NCBI RefSeq assembly: GCF_910592395.1
Contig: NC_088308.1
Coordinates: 14,835,501-14,899,500 of the forward strand
Source of the DNA: Lineus longissimus
Lineage: Eukaryota > Nemertea > Pilidiophora > Heteronemertea > Lineidae
Direction: 5' to 3'
Length of the DNA: 64,000 nt
A program made the translations under genes and the position numbers. Shown here one piece after another: positions 1-10,425 of the stretch (position 1 is the first letter of the stretch; each line of letters opens with the position of its first letter). The notes beneath the pieces are model-generated. The model saw only the letters and a program-made list of their open reading frames with translations. It was not told the DNA's origin and searched no databases.

Positions 1-240
1 AGGCTATACAATGCAGCTAACTGTAAACCAGGGGTTCTTCGTTTACATAAATTAAGCATTATCATTAGATGGAAGGAAGCGCAGCAATAGGCAGACATGC
101 ATCTATTGCTCTGATGAAATCAGAAACTGACTGCTTGCGAGCATGCCGGAATGGATTGTGTTATGGATTGTGTTAGGCCTAGCTACATATCCCAGTATAC
201 GCCAGTTCCATCAAAAACAAGATGGGGGATCGCCTCCTCG

Positions 241-578
241 ATGGATTTGTAAGTAAGTAAAAGTAAAAGTAAATTAACCATTTATATAGCGCTCCTTTGC
301 AATTAAGCGTCAGGTGCGCTGGACAATTACTCCCCTAGCTATTGGCCTGTTCACTCCGGAATCAAGCTCTATCAAGCCCGGCAGCCAATTGGCGCTCAGT
401 GACTTAGCATTCATATTATGCCAACTCTACCAGCTAGGTACCCCTTTTACACCTGGGTGGGGTGAGGTAATTTAAGGCAAAGAGAATTACCCAAGGTCTC
501 ACGCCGCCGGTGGGGTTCGAACCCCGGACCTACTGATTGCTAGTCAGAGACCCGAGCCACTACACCACCACGACGCCT
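241..578 (-). mobile_element. tRNA-derived SINE
   Basis: Read on the minus strand this starts with a tRNA-like head. An A-box-like GTGGTGTAGTGG lies at 557-568 and a B-box GGTTCGAACCCC at 512-525, with an anticodon-arm-like CTGACTAGCAATCAG between them. It ends with GCGCTATATAAATGG and a short AAGT-rich tail at 241-264. The tail motif is of the kind shared by SINEs and L2/CR1-type LINEs, so an L2 element is a likely mobilising partner (inference). No clear target duplication was found. Confidence 0.8.
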
Positions 579-585
579 GTTGTCT

Positions 586-889
586 GTTTCCTACTAAAAG
601 ATTATTTACCCAACAAACATCATAGATTCATGTAGGCTACAGTAAAGTTTGTAGGCCTGTAGTAGGCAGGCCTAGTGCATGCACTGATGCATGCACAGGC
701 TCAATCATGGCAACTAAAAATCATCTGAAAAAAGCAAGATATTTTCATGAAAAGAACCATATCACAGCTTTAACATTCAATTGAACAGGCTTACCTAAAT
801 AACAAGAACGATCGTTAGCTTAAACTTCCAAAAAATGACAGAGCTGATGATTAAAGTTGACCTGTTGTGAAATAGGTACTTGGTCATTT
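586..889. other. Unassigned AT-rich sequence
   Basis: No gene, splice-like exon or repeat end is recognisable here. It contains AGGCCT-rich words typical of the rest of the window and runs up to the first unit of the 469 bp array. Confidence 0.5.
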
Positions 890-2774
890 AGGCCAGAGTC
901 CTCTATTAAAACATGTGTACATTACGTGTACATTGTTGTGCATAGGTTTTGGTAAAAAAAATACTCATTGGACCAATCAATCTGCACAAAATTTTATATG
1001 TGTCAAGAAGAACCCTTTGCCAATAGCATAATAAAGTTTTAAAAAATTCCAATACCGATTGCCTGAGAAAAAAAGATTTCCGTACACCATATCCATCAAA
1101 ACGTCACTGGCGCATTGATATGGCCCTGTCAAAGTACAAGTTCTAAACTGACCAGTGAGACCACATTTTCTTAAATATATTATCAAAAAGCATATTTCTG
1201 TGATGGCCTGACTCTGTAGATTAAGAATCAACCACAGATTGAGAATTAATTCCACTTTGGTCCATCCCAGCCATGTATTTACCACAACTTGACATTTTGA
1301 TAAGCTCTATGTGACTGTGCCACACTTCCGGTCGTGGATGAATACAGGTCTCTGCCCTTTAGGCCAGAGTCCTCTATTAAAACATGTGTACATTACGTGT
1401 ACATTGTTGTGCATAGGTTTTGGTAAAAAAAGTACTCATTGGACCAATCAATCTGCACAAAATTTTATATGTGTCAAGAAGAACCCTTTGCCAATAGCAT
1501 AATAAAGTTTTAAAAAATTCCAATACCGATTGCCTGAGAAAAAAAGATTTCCGTACACAATATCCATCAAAACGTCACTGGCGCATTGATATGGCCCTGT
1601 CAAAGTACAAGTTCTAAACTGACCAGTGAGACCACATTTTCTTAAATATATTATCAAAAAGCATATTTCTGTGATGGCCTGACTCTGTAGATTAAGAATC
1701 AACCACAGATTGAGAATTAATTCCACTTTGGTCCATCCCAGCCATGTATTTACCACAACTTGACATTTTGATAAGCTCTATGTGACTGTGCCACACTTCC
1801 GGCCGTGGATGAATACAGGTCTCTGCCCTATACTAGGCCAGAGTCCTCTATTAAAACATGTGTACATTACGTGTACATTGTTGTGCATAGGTTTTGGTAA
1901 AAAAAGTACTCATTGGACCAATCAATCTGCACAAAATTTTATATGTGTCAAGAAGAACCCTTTGCCAATAGCATAATAAAGTTTTAAAAAATTCCAATAC
2001 CGATTGCCTGAGAAAAAAAGATTTCCGTACACAATATCCATCAAAACGTCACTGGCGCATTGATATGGCCCTGTCAAAGTACAAGTTCTAAACTGACCAG
2101 TGAGACCACATTTTCTTAAATATATTATCAAAAAGCATATTTCTGTGATGGCCTGACTCTGTAGATTAAGAATCAACCACAGATTGAGAATTAATTCCAC
2201 TTTGGTCCATCCCAGCCATGTATTTACCACAACTTGACATTTTGATAAGCTCTATGTGACTGTGCCACACTTCCGGTCGTGGATGAATACAGGTCTCTGC
2301 CCTTTAGGCCAGAGTCCTCTATTAAAACATGTGTACATTACGTGTACATTGTTGTGCATAGGTTTTGGTAAAAAAAGTACTCATTGGACCAATCAATCTG
2401 CACAAAATTTTATATGTGTCAAGAAGAACCCTTTGCCAATAGCATAATAAAGTTTTAAAAAATTCCAATACCGATTGCCTGAGAAAAAAAGATTTCCGTA
2501 CACAATATCCATCAAAACGTCACTGGCGCATTGATATGGCCCTGTCAAAGTACAAGTTCTAAACTGACCAGTGAGACCACATTTTCTTAAATATATTATC
2601 AAAAAGCATATTTCTGTGATGGCCTGACTCTGTAGATTAAGAATCAACCACAGATTGAGAATTAATTCCACTTTGGTCCATCCCAGCCATGTATTTACCA
2701 CAACTTGACATTTTGATAAGCTCTATGTGACTGTGCCACACTTCCGGCCGTGGATGAATACAGGTCTCTGCCCT
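890..2774. repeat. Tandem array of four 469 bp MITE-like units
   Basis: Four head-to-tail units lie at 890-1358, 1361-1829, 1835-2303 and 2306-2774, each exactly 469 bp and nearly identical. Unit ends are imperfect inverted repeats: AGGCCAGAGTCCTCTATTA at the left and, read inward from the right, AGGGCAGAGACCTGTATTC. Junctions are TT, ATACT and TT. Units 1 and 3 share GGTCGTGG near the right end while units 2 and 4 share GGCCGTGG, so the array looks like a 945 bp dimer present twice. A 102-codon open frame on the minus strand recurs in each unit, but it simply reflects the near-identity of the copies. Confidence 0.92.
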
Positions 2775-4072
2775 AGTACAGAGCCAGTGTTGGCCCCAGG
2801 TCAAATGTTCTGCTGTTTTCAGATTCCCCTAGATGTCCACATTACTGTGCAAAAGGAATTTTTGAATTATATTGAATTGTAAAATTTTTATTCGAGTTCA
2901 TCTTCTTGCTATGTCCGGCCTCAAATTCTATGTTGAAGTGATGTGGGCGTGGCAAATACCCAACATGTAATATTTCTGTTAAAAATTATTAAATCCTACT
3001 AAGCACTGTTAGTTTGAAATAAAGGATATATACATTATTAGAAATAAGAGTTTTTGAGTTCATATGGTCATTGCTGGATGTCCCAGGGCCAGGTTTCTAA
3101 GTTTGGGCAGTTACCATGACAACGGATTATAGAAATTGTAGAATCTCTACAACACTGAGTCTGAATTTTCAAAAAGTCACAATTCCAGATTACTTCAGAT
3201 TCACACTTGCCTACCTATCAAGTTTAAACTTCATATGGCCAGTAAAGAGCATGTGTGGCCAATTCAAAGTGAACCCCTTTGACCCTGAGAAACCTCATTT
3301 TCTCACATTCTCAACTTGAAAGATCGGAGGACACATGTGTAGGCCTACCAAATGTTTGTTTTTCATTAGGATATGACTTTTGTTATGGCTAAGGTATTTG
3401 TTTATCTAAGCAGCTCATCAGTACAGAGAAGCACAATGTTGAACCATCCCAATATCCTCAAGCTTCAACTAAGTATGCCCTGGGGGTCACTTTACATGTG
3501 GACTCCACAGAGTAAACTTCAACTCAAGATGCCTATAACTAAGCAAAAAGCCAAGCCGTGGATTTCAAGTTGGTCACTCTTACCACTCGCCCTACAGCAG
3601 GACAATGCCTCCAGAGAAAACCGATGGTAGCTGGTCTCGTTTCACTTCAGTAATGAGGATTACAACAATTAATGTTGTGCGTGAGCGATCGGATGGCATC
3701 ATCTTTGCACCGACGGTCGAGAACACAGTCAGCCCACTGAGGATACTTCGCCGGAGGGGACAGGATGCTACAAAGGACAATACGGATGTTATACTAACTG
3801 AGGATACTAACATTGTTGACTATACCCAGTCCATAATATACAGTTTACACTACTCGACTTCAGATCAAGTTCGCTGTTCTGGTTTATTTTGAGTTTTAAG
3901 GTCTGAATCCATGATTGCGGCTGAAAAGGGTTAATATGTACAATAATGCCATAAGTATTGGTTCAACTACAAGAAAAAGGGATGAAAAGGATGTGCAGAA
4001 TAGAGAAAATAAGATAAAATGTGTGTGCAAGTGTCAAATTTTTCATACTTGGTCAACCATTTTGACTACTAT
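2775..4072. other. Unassigned sequence between array and solo copy
   Basis: About 1.3 kb without recognisable genes. The longest frame (3605-3892, plus) has no domain I recognise and no convincing splice context. Nothing else supportable. Confidence 0.5.
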
Positions 4073-4541
4073 AGGCCAGAGTCCTCTATTAAAACATGTG
4101 TACATTACGTGTACATTGTTGTGCATAGGTTTTGGTAAAAAAAGTACTCATTGGACCAATCAATCTGCACAAAATTTTATATGTGTCAAGAAGAACCCTT
4201 TGCCAATAGCATAATAAAGTTTTAAAAAATTCCAATACCGATTGCCTGAGAAAAAAAGATTTCCGTACACAATATCCATCAAAACGTCACTGGCGCATTG
4301 ATATGGCCCTGTCAAAGTACAAGTTCTAAACTGACCAGTGAGACCACATTTTCTTAAATATATTATCAAAAAGCATATTTCTGTGATGGCCTGACTCTCT
4401 AGATTAAGAATCAACCACAGATTGAGAATTAATTCCACTTTGGTCCATCCCAGCCATGTATTTACCACAACTTGACATTTTGATAAGCTCTATGTGACTG
4501 TGCCACACTTCCGGTCGTGGATGAATACAGGTCTCTGCCCT
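4073..4541. repeat. Solo copy of the 469 bp unit
   Basis: Same length, orientation and terminal inverted repeats as the tandem units at 890-2774, in unrelated flanks (ACTAT on the left, TTAACTTTC on the right). It carries the GGTCGTGG variant of units 1 and 3. A dispersed single copy argues that the unit is a mobile element rather than only a satellite. Confidence 0.9.
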
Positions 4542-4908
4542 TTAACTTTCTTTTTTTTTTTTTCAGAGCATTTTTTGTTTCTTTTTATGTAAACTCATGA
4601 GGACCAATTCTCCACTGGCCGATTTAAATCATGATAATGCATGCCAGCAAGGCATGCCAGGAGAGGGAGGGGGCAAAAGGTGAATCTGGAGAGAAAAAAA
4701 AACAATGGCAAGGCCAAAATGAGGGACAGGCCAGAATGCTTGGCCCCCTTTTGCCCAACTTCTTTCCCATTTCGCCCTTTCCCCACTTCGCGCATGGCCA
4801 ATAGTCATTTTGCCAATTTCTTTCTCATTACGCACAGGCCTATCCAACCAAACTCATTAATTTCGCCCAATGACCACTTCAGCTCATTGTAGATGATTGG
4901 ATGAACTA
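4542..4908. other. Unassigned sequence with a pyrimidine tract
   Basis: Begins with a long T tract followed by CAG (4548-4565), which resembles a splice acceptor, but no coding exon follows. Small overlapping frames on both strands look like chance. Confidence 0.4.
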
Positions 4909-5572
4909 TTAAAGGACCAGTGTATGCGATGCTGAAAACTGTTATCTAGGGGCCCTTGATCAACCCTTAAACCGCCAGAGGCGACGATCGTTTCAGATTT
5001 CCTAAAATCCCGCACAGAATGAAGCCAAACACGAAAGCTCGTATGCAGTGGTGCTGTCTGGTGTTATAAATTGAAAGCTTATATGCTTAGCTATAGGCAA
5101 GTATCGTCGCCTCGGGTGATTTTATAGCGATGTTTTTGACCAAAGGTCGGAAAACCTCGCCGTTAATTTGGCGCTTTAAGGGTTGAGGAAACCCCATATC
5201 GTGGGCCCTCGCTCATGCATATTGAGACATAGTGCATGGCTAAATATAGCACTGTTATAAACACACACAGTGTTGGGGTTCACAATGGGAGAAGGGTGCG
5301 AGCGTGTGTGTGTGGAGTAGGGCCTACATGGATGACATATACTTGAGAATCGGCTAGGAGCTGCTCATAGGTCTACAGACAGATTTCGGTGATACATCAA
5401 GCAACAGGGTCCGTCACAGGCCAGACCAATCTCCAGTAAGAGAGTGGGGGTTGATCATTGTTAACATTGAGAGTAGGTCTACATCATACCCTTTCAATAA
5501 CGGTAGCGGCAGAAACAACCTGATTGCTTTTGGGTGGCTCCTACCCAAAACCCCAGTACACTGGTCCTTTAA
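4909..5572. mobile_element. TTAA-flanked non-autonomous DNA transposon (Kolobok- or piggyBac-type)
   Basis: TTAA at 4909-4912 and 5569-5572 flanks an element of 656 bp. Its ends are perfect 12 bp inverted repeats, AGGACCAGTGTA at 4913 and TACACTGGTCCT ending at 5568. No transposase is encoded. The TTAA target is used by Kolobok and piggyBac; the AGG start is shared with two other TTAA elements in this window, one of which carries a THAP domain. Confidence 0.8.
4960..5186. repeat. Inverted repeat nested in the TTAA element
   Basis: TCAACCCTTAAACCGCC at 4960 is matched by GGCGCTTTAAGGGTTGA ending at 5186 (16 of 17 positions). GGCGACGATCG and TATCGTCGCC form a second pair inside. This may be a smaller foldback inserted in the larger element. 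Confidence 0.6.
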
Positions 5573-6198
5573 GTAATGATTGGGCAAGATGACAATTGGG
5601 TGAAATGGCATAAGATACTTTGGAGACGTCCTCAAGGGAAGGGAAACTTGGCAGCTAAAACGATGATGCATCGTATAGGGGAAAGCAGGTCCTAAAGGTG
5701 TGGTTTTGTTGGTGGTCTGGGGCATCATATTGTATAGGCATGCTTATTTCAATGACTGCACTATTGCTAGACTGAGTAGCAATTACCACATTCAGTGTCT
5801 TCACATACTAGTAAGTAGTATTCTAATTTCAGTCCTTGCAGTATTGGTATCTACTGTTTCACACTTATCACATCAGGCAGATTCCTATTTTCCAGTTTCC
5901 TCATGGAAAGTGACAGCAGGCTTGATCGATGCACTGGTTTGAAATGATTGAACAAACGACAAATTTGTAAAACATATTATTTTTCTCTATTAGGTCTTGA
6001 CCAGCAAGTGATTTAAAATCAAGTACAATGATTGGTAATCACAATGAAATCAAAATAAGTGTACATTGTTGAGACGCGCAACATTGTACCTCAATCACAT
6101 GATGTAGTGGGGCTGACACACACTGTAAATCCGCACAATGAATTACAGGAGTCTTTTCTTCTCTGCAAACAACAGTTTTAAGAGATCAAAGTGTGCAC
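5573..6198. other. Unassigned sequence
   Basis: No exon with convincing splice sites and no repeat ends seen. The open frames on either strand lack recognisable domains. Confidence 0.45.
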
Positions 6199-6601
6199 TT
6201 GGCCTAGGGGTTATTTGTTACAAATAACTTTTGATCTTATTGATAGATGTAAATGTACAATCCTTTAAAAAAGTAAATGGATCGACACAGAAAAACTGGA
6301 TTGTTTCGAAAACAGATGGTGATAAATTGATGCGGTTTACTGCATTTGATGGGACATTTATTTGTGGATCATAATATCTATACTACAACTTGGAAATTAG
6401 CCATTTTATCTCATACTGAATTTTGATGATTTTCAAAAGGTCCCAAAATCAACTTTTTTGATGTCATTGCCATCTGCAATATTGGTATCGCACCAGTTTA
6501 ATAAATGAACTTTAACATTGAGGTCCTACAATGTAAAGACGGAATGAGTTACTTGTAACCCGACAAAACCAATTACTTGTAACAAATAACTCCTAGGCCA
6601 A
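6199..6601. repeat. MITE-like element with 30 bp inverted ends
   Basis: Starts TTGGCCTAGGGGTTATTTG and ends with its near-perfect reverse complement, CAAATAACTCCTAGGCCAA. The arms also contain the palindromic GTTATTTGTTACAAATAAC, and another GTTACTTGTAAC-like copy lies at 6547. Total 403 bp, no coding capacity. I could not find a convincing target duplication, so the superfamily is undetermined. Confidence 0.7.
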
Positions 6602-8643
6602 ATCCATCTATGGCATTCTCTTTAATTTCTTGATGATGCCAACTTAATCATGGAATCAGTAGTCTTTGATCATGTTGATGATAACGATATGTGCTTTTCA
6701 AGACAGTTAGATTAAACATCAAGGTAAACAAGTTCCTGTCCTTTGATTGTTCCAGTTACTTGCATGGGAGTGGGAAGGTCTTCGTCATCTGTGATCACTG
6801 CATCGGTGTACGTCAAAGATTGATCTTCTCCATCCATGGTTACCAGCATTTCTTTGGTGGACGTGTTGACAGCAATTATTGTGAAGGTCTTTTGGCATTC
6901 TTCGTCAGGTGTCTGAAATGGAATGACATATTGAGTACCCATAAAAGGATTACGTCTTTACTGTAGTCAATTTATGGAAGCCTAAATAAGGCATACTTGA
7001 ATCAATAGTGTTCTTCTTGGCATATAAGTTCCATATGAAAATGAGGGTTAGTATCCTGAATGTCAATACGATTTTATCCTCGAAGATTGGAATGATGGAA
7101 AGCAATAGCAGAAAATGGCAATTAGCAAAATATTGATGGCAGTGATGTGGTATTGGGCTCAGACTGCAGTTGTTTCAGATCCAACTGGAGCTCTTTTGCC
7201 CATGCAGCAATATCACATTAATTCAGGTGTGGATTTATCTTCTGGAACTAAGAGCTCCCAGTTATTTTGCCTTTACTATGATGAAGCTGTTTTTATCATA
7301 ACTGGAGCTTCACTGGAGCTATTCCATCTACCTGCATGACTTGACTGGAGAGAAAGTACCTGTGAGCCAGTTAAATACAATTATACCTTAATGTACTTAC
7401 TTCCAAAGCAGTTTCTGGGGTGTTGCGACAGGAGACACTTTGGTTGTAATGTTCAGTTTCTAGGTTTTCGATTTTCAGTCGTTTATTCAGATGCTGCTCT
7501 TGAATGATGTCCACCTTTTCGTTCCACAATTTACAACGAACACTCTGTGAGTCCTGACTAATGGTTATATCCCTTCTTCTCCAATTCTTGTTGGACTGTA
7601 CTGGGGAAACCTGAAAAAGAGAGTTATCAGCATCTGTCAGTTATCATGACACATGGAGAGAGGGAACCTAAAAAAATATGTAAAAACATTGAAAATGGTT
7701 GAAGGCATCTTCAGGCCTAGCAATTCTAGAAATTTCAAAGTCTATGCTGCTTTTTTAATGAATCGTAGACGAACAGTTGATTCCCTTTGTAGACATGATT
7801 ATGTGCAATACATGTAGTTCTAAAATATCAGACTAAAGTGCACTATTATCAAGGGATCTTGATCCTGTTTGACCTTTGTAGCACTACCTGTAATGGCTTG
7901 AATACATGATTATGAATAAAGTGCAAAGGCAATGTCCATTTACCTGTGTAACTGTTCCATCAATACTAAGTCGAACTTTCCTCTTCTCTGGTGTCTTTAG
8001 AATATCCGGGATGGTCATCACCTCCGCGTGGTTGAAGTGGTCCAACAACGTAGGATTGACGTTGAATGCTTGTGTTGGGAACACCTGTAATAGGAATTTC
8101 AAATCATTTTCCTGATTGTTCAATCAATGTATACAGCACATTTGATTTTGAAGTTTCTTCAGTTCTTCTTAGACTTGTACTGGGTATGTGCAGTACCATT
8201 GGTTGCAGATCGTCTTTTGTTCTGTGTACATCTCTTCAAGTCAAGACTCTGTTATAGTGAGGAGACAATACTTTATCTTATTTTAAAGGAATGGAGCGCC
8301 GATTATATAAGCGGACTAAAAAGGGCCCTATAAGTCAGGAACTAAGCCCACTATGGTATTTTTATCTGAATCACTTAGCCACACAATGCAACTGACCTAA
8401 ATACTTAAAGGCCATATATCAAGGTTTGAAAACATGCTTGATACTCATGAAATATGTTGAGGGTTAAAAAAACAAGATTCCAGACATTAAAAAAATTCTA
8501 ATAATAAAGTCATTATTTAGTTATTTCAATTTTCAATTTTAAACTATTTGAATTTCCCACCACACACAACTTTAGATTAGTTCCACATGTGGCCGCAAGG
8601 GATTTTTTGATGACGTAGATCAGGTCAGTCAGAACAAAGCAAG

Positions 8644-8796
8644 ATGGCTTCCGCATACAGTTCAGAGAGTGAGAGCAGTGAATTTGAGGATGTTTTGGTC
8701 GATACAGAAGGATATTTAAACGTTGAGCCGTACATGTTCGAGCCATTAATATCACTAGATCATAATGAGAGTGATCATTCGGACGAAAGTGATTAG
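8644..8796 (+). CDS. Small acidic Ser/Glu-rich frame (50 aa)
   Basis: Opens MASAYSSESESSEFEDVL and ends NESDHSDESD before a TAG. The middle contains NVEPYMFEPL. The same layout, an acidic Ser-rich start followed by a PYxFEP motif, forms the first exon of the P2RX7-C-like gene whose ATG is at 35002. It may be the relic first exon of a similar gene carried by the Kolobok-like element. It lies on the strand opposite the THAP frame. Whether it is expressed cannot be judged. Confidence 0.45.
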   Translation: MASAYSSESESSEFEDVLVDTEGYLNVEPYMFEPLISLDHNESDHSDESD

Positions 8797-9176
8797 AATT
8801 TGTGGTTAATCAATTTGCATGGCAGACCTGCCGATATAGCAAAGAAGATATTGATAGACGGTTGCAGATGCATAACATGTATGATTTGTGAACAGACTAA
8901 TGTTGCACAATATTGTTTCGCCTCGTCAGTGTTGTATCGCCAGTTATGTCATGACGCTGAACTACTATTGAAAAGTGACGGTATTATGCACAATCATCTT
9001 GACGTGACGATATAATGCCGTGCAACGATGTCAGATGACAATAATCTGTCATTGACAGTGGCTGTCACTGACACTGACCTGTGTCGCTGTCACCTTGCTA
9101 TGGCTGGAACACAAGAAGACACTATGCGGTATCACAGGCCCCAATAGGGCCTACACATTATGTATAACAACCGACC

Positions 9177-9482
9177 TCAGCAGCCTCGGGCATTAAATGC
9201 AATTGACATGGTTGGAACAGCTGTTTTTAACAAGTGGCATTTAATATTCAGTTGGATGCAGATATCCGGCTTCATGTGATAATCCGTATCGATAAAGTGA
9301 TCACTGCAAAGTTTGGCCGCAGGCCCAGGCTTCCAACACTCCAAACGTTTGCACTTCCGAATCCACAGCTTCCTCCTCTCTCGTTCAACTGGCTTTGGAA
9401 ATTCATGAAAATGGGTCCCATCCGTCATTCGATTGTTCTTTGTGCTGTCCTTGACACAATTCGGAGCCACACAATACACCAT
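9177..9482 (-). CDS. THAP-type zinc finger protein fragment
   Basis: A 102-codon frame from ATG at 9482. It begins MVYCVAPNC, giving the first C-x4-C pair, then HFHEFPKP (the conserved F..FP), a tryptophan in RRKLWIRKC, and the second metal pair in KLCSDHF (C-x2-H). It closes with the AVPT-type motif KTAVPTMS, so the THAP (C2CH) domain is complete. THAP domains are sequence-specific DNA-binding modules found in P-element and Kolobok transposases and in host proteins. The frame ends soon after the domain and no transposase core follows inside the TTAA borders. Location between Kolobok-like ends makes a transposase remnant the best reading. Confidence 0.8.
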   Translation of the reverse strand: MVYCVAPNCVKDSTKNNRMTDGTHFHEFPKPVERERRKLWIRKCKRLECWKPGPAAKLCSDHFIDTDYHMKPDICIQLNIKCHLLKTAVPTMSIAFNARGC

Positions 9483-10100
9483 AGTGAATGAAACACATTA
9501 CTTCCAGGTGTGCATAATTAATTAAGGCCCTCCTGCTTTTATGATTGCATGACATGTACAGATAACCTGATCTACATCACAACTTTTGCTGAACCCGCCG
9601 CCTGGCTCTAACAAGCCAGTTGCTAGCCTGATTAGGTAATCAAGTTGTCAAACACATAATTGGCTATATCTTCAAAATGGATGGAGCTAATTGCATTTGG
9701 TTTTCTGTATTGTATAAAGTGTTAGGTACACTTTTGAAATCGTCTTACAGCAGAAAATGGCAAAAAACCTTGATATATGGCCTTTAAGAGCATGTAATCC
9801 CCATTGAATAACCACTCTTCATCCAGTACACGGCCATTGAATTCCAAACACAAATAAAGGAGTCAAATTCTGGGTTGATTTGGAGATTCATCCCCTTTAA
9901 GAAGATATCATTATCATTACCTTTGTTTTGTTGACCTCCAGGTTAATGGACTCTTGAGTATCTTCTCTCTTCGCATTTATAATCATCACCGTACTGTCCC
10001 TTTTCAGCTCCTTGGTAAATGACCCATGTGGCCAATACATTGTGTAGAGAATCCTATCATTTTCTTTAATGGCGACGGAGGCGGCCATAGATGATTTCCT

Positions 10101-10237
10101 TGGGGCACCTATTCCATAGAGGTATACGGTATACTACACTATACGCGAACAATGGCTTCACAAAGGGTGCATGACCATGAAACTATTGTTCGCGTATAGT
10201 ATAGTATAGGGTATAGCTCTATGGAATAGGTGCCTGG
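10101..10237. mobile_element. 131 bp palindromic MITE with 3 bp TSD
   Basis: GGCACCTATTCCATAGAG at 10104 is mirrored by CTCTATGGAATAGGTGCC ending at 10234. The palindrome continues with gaps to a small loop around GTGCATGACC. TGG flanks both sides (10101-10103, 10235-10237). It interrupts exon 2 of the OB-fold gene. Removing the element and one TGG restores a continuous frame, which supports the boundaries. Confidence 0.88.
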
Positions 10238-10328
10238 TGTTGGTGTATTCAGAATACGAACTGTGATTCTGCTTGATCTGAAAGAAAATAAGAATCAATT
10301 GTGAAGGCATGGCAGCTGAGAATAGGGC

Positions 10329-10425
10329 GATTCCAGGGCCACTAACCCGACCTCAACCCCAATTTCAGTAAGAATATGCTCCCCTCGTGAGTCCTCATTC
10401 AATCAGATAGGCTATAACTTGATTT
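10329..10425. repeat. Partial copy of the 11657 TTAA-element family
   Basis: The stretch from CACTAACCCGACCTCAACCC through GATAGGCTAT aligns with 11657-11745 with few differences. The start reads AGGGCCACTAACC. No matching right end or TTAA pair was found, so this is a fragment in intron 1 of the OB-fold gene. Confidence 0.7.

Larger units (their letters stand above)
8405..9787. mobile_element. Kolobok-like DNA transposon (non-autonomous, THAP-bearing)
   Basis: TTAA at 8405-8408 and 9784-9787 flanks 1375 bp with inverted ends AGGCCATATATCAAGGTTT at 8409 and AAACCTTGATATATGGCCT ending at 9783. Inside are a THAP zinc-finger frame on the minus strand and a short acidic frame on the plus strand. 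TTAA duplications together with a THAP DNA-binding domain are the hallmark of the Kolobok superfamily. No catalytic domain is present, so this is a deletion derivative. It sits in intron 2 of the OB-fold gene. Confidence 0.75.

Noticed and set aside
241-578. Functional tRNA gene
   Set aside because: Boxes A and B are present, but the sequence continues into a SINE body and tail and the arms do not fold into a clean cloverleaf by eye.
977-2701. Recurrent 102-residue open frames on the minus strand in the 469 bp units
   Set aside because: Conservation follows from the near-identity of the units. The frames have no recognisable domain, and substitutions are too few to show protein-level selection.
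4909-5572. piggyBac relic related to the gene at 47-63 kb
   Set aside because: It shares the TTAA target, but the ends start AGG rather than the C-rich start usual for piggyBac; Kolobok is the better fit, although not proven.
10101-10237. Structured regulatory RNA or transcription terminator
   Set aside because: The perfect palindrome has a TGG duplication, and removal restores an open frame, so it is an inserted MITE.
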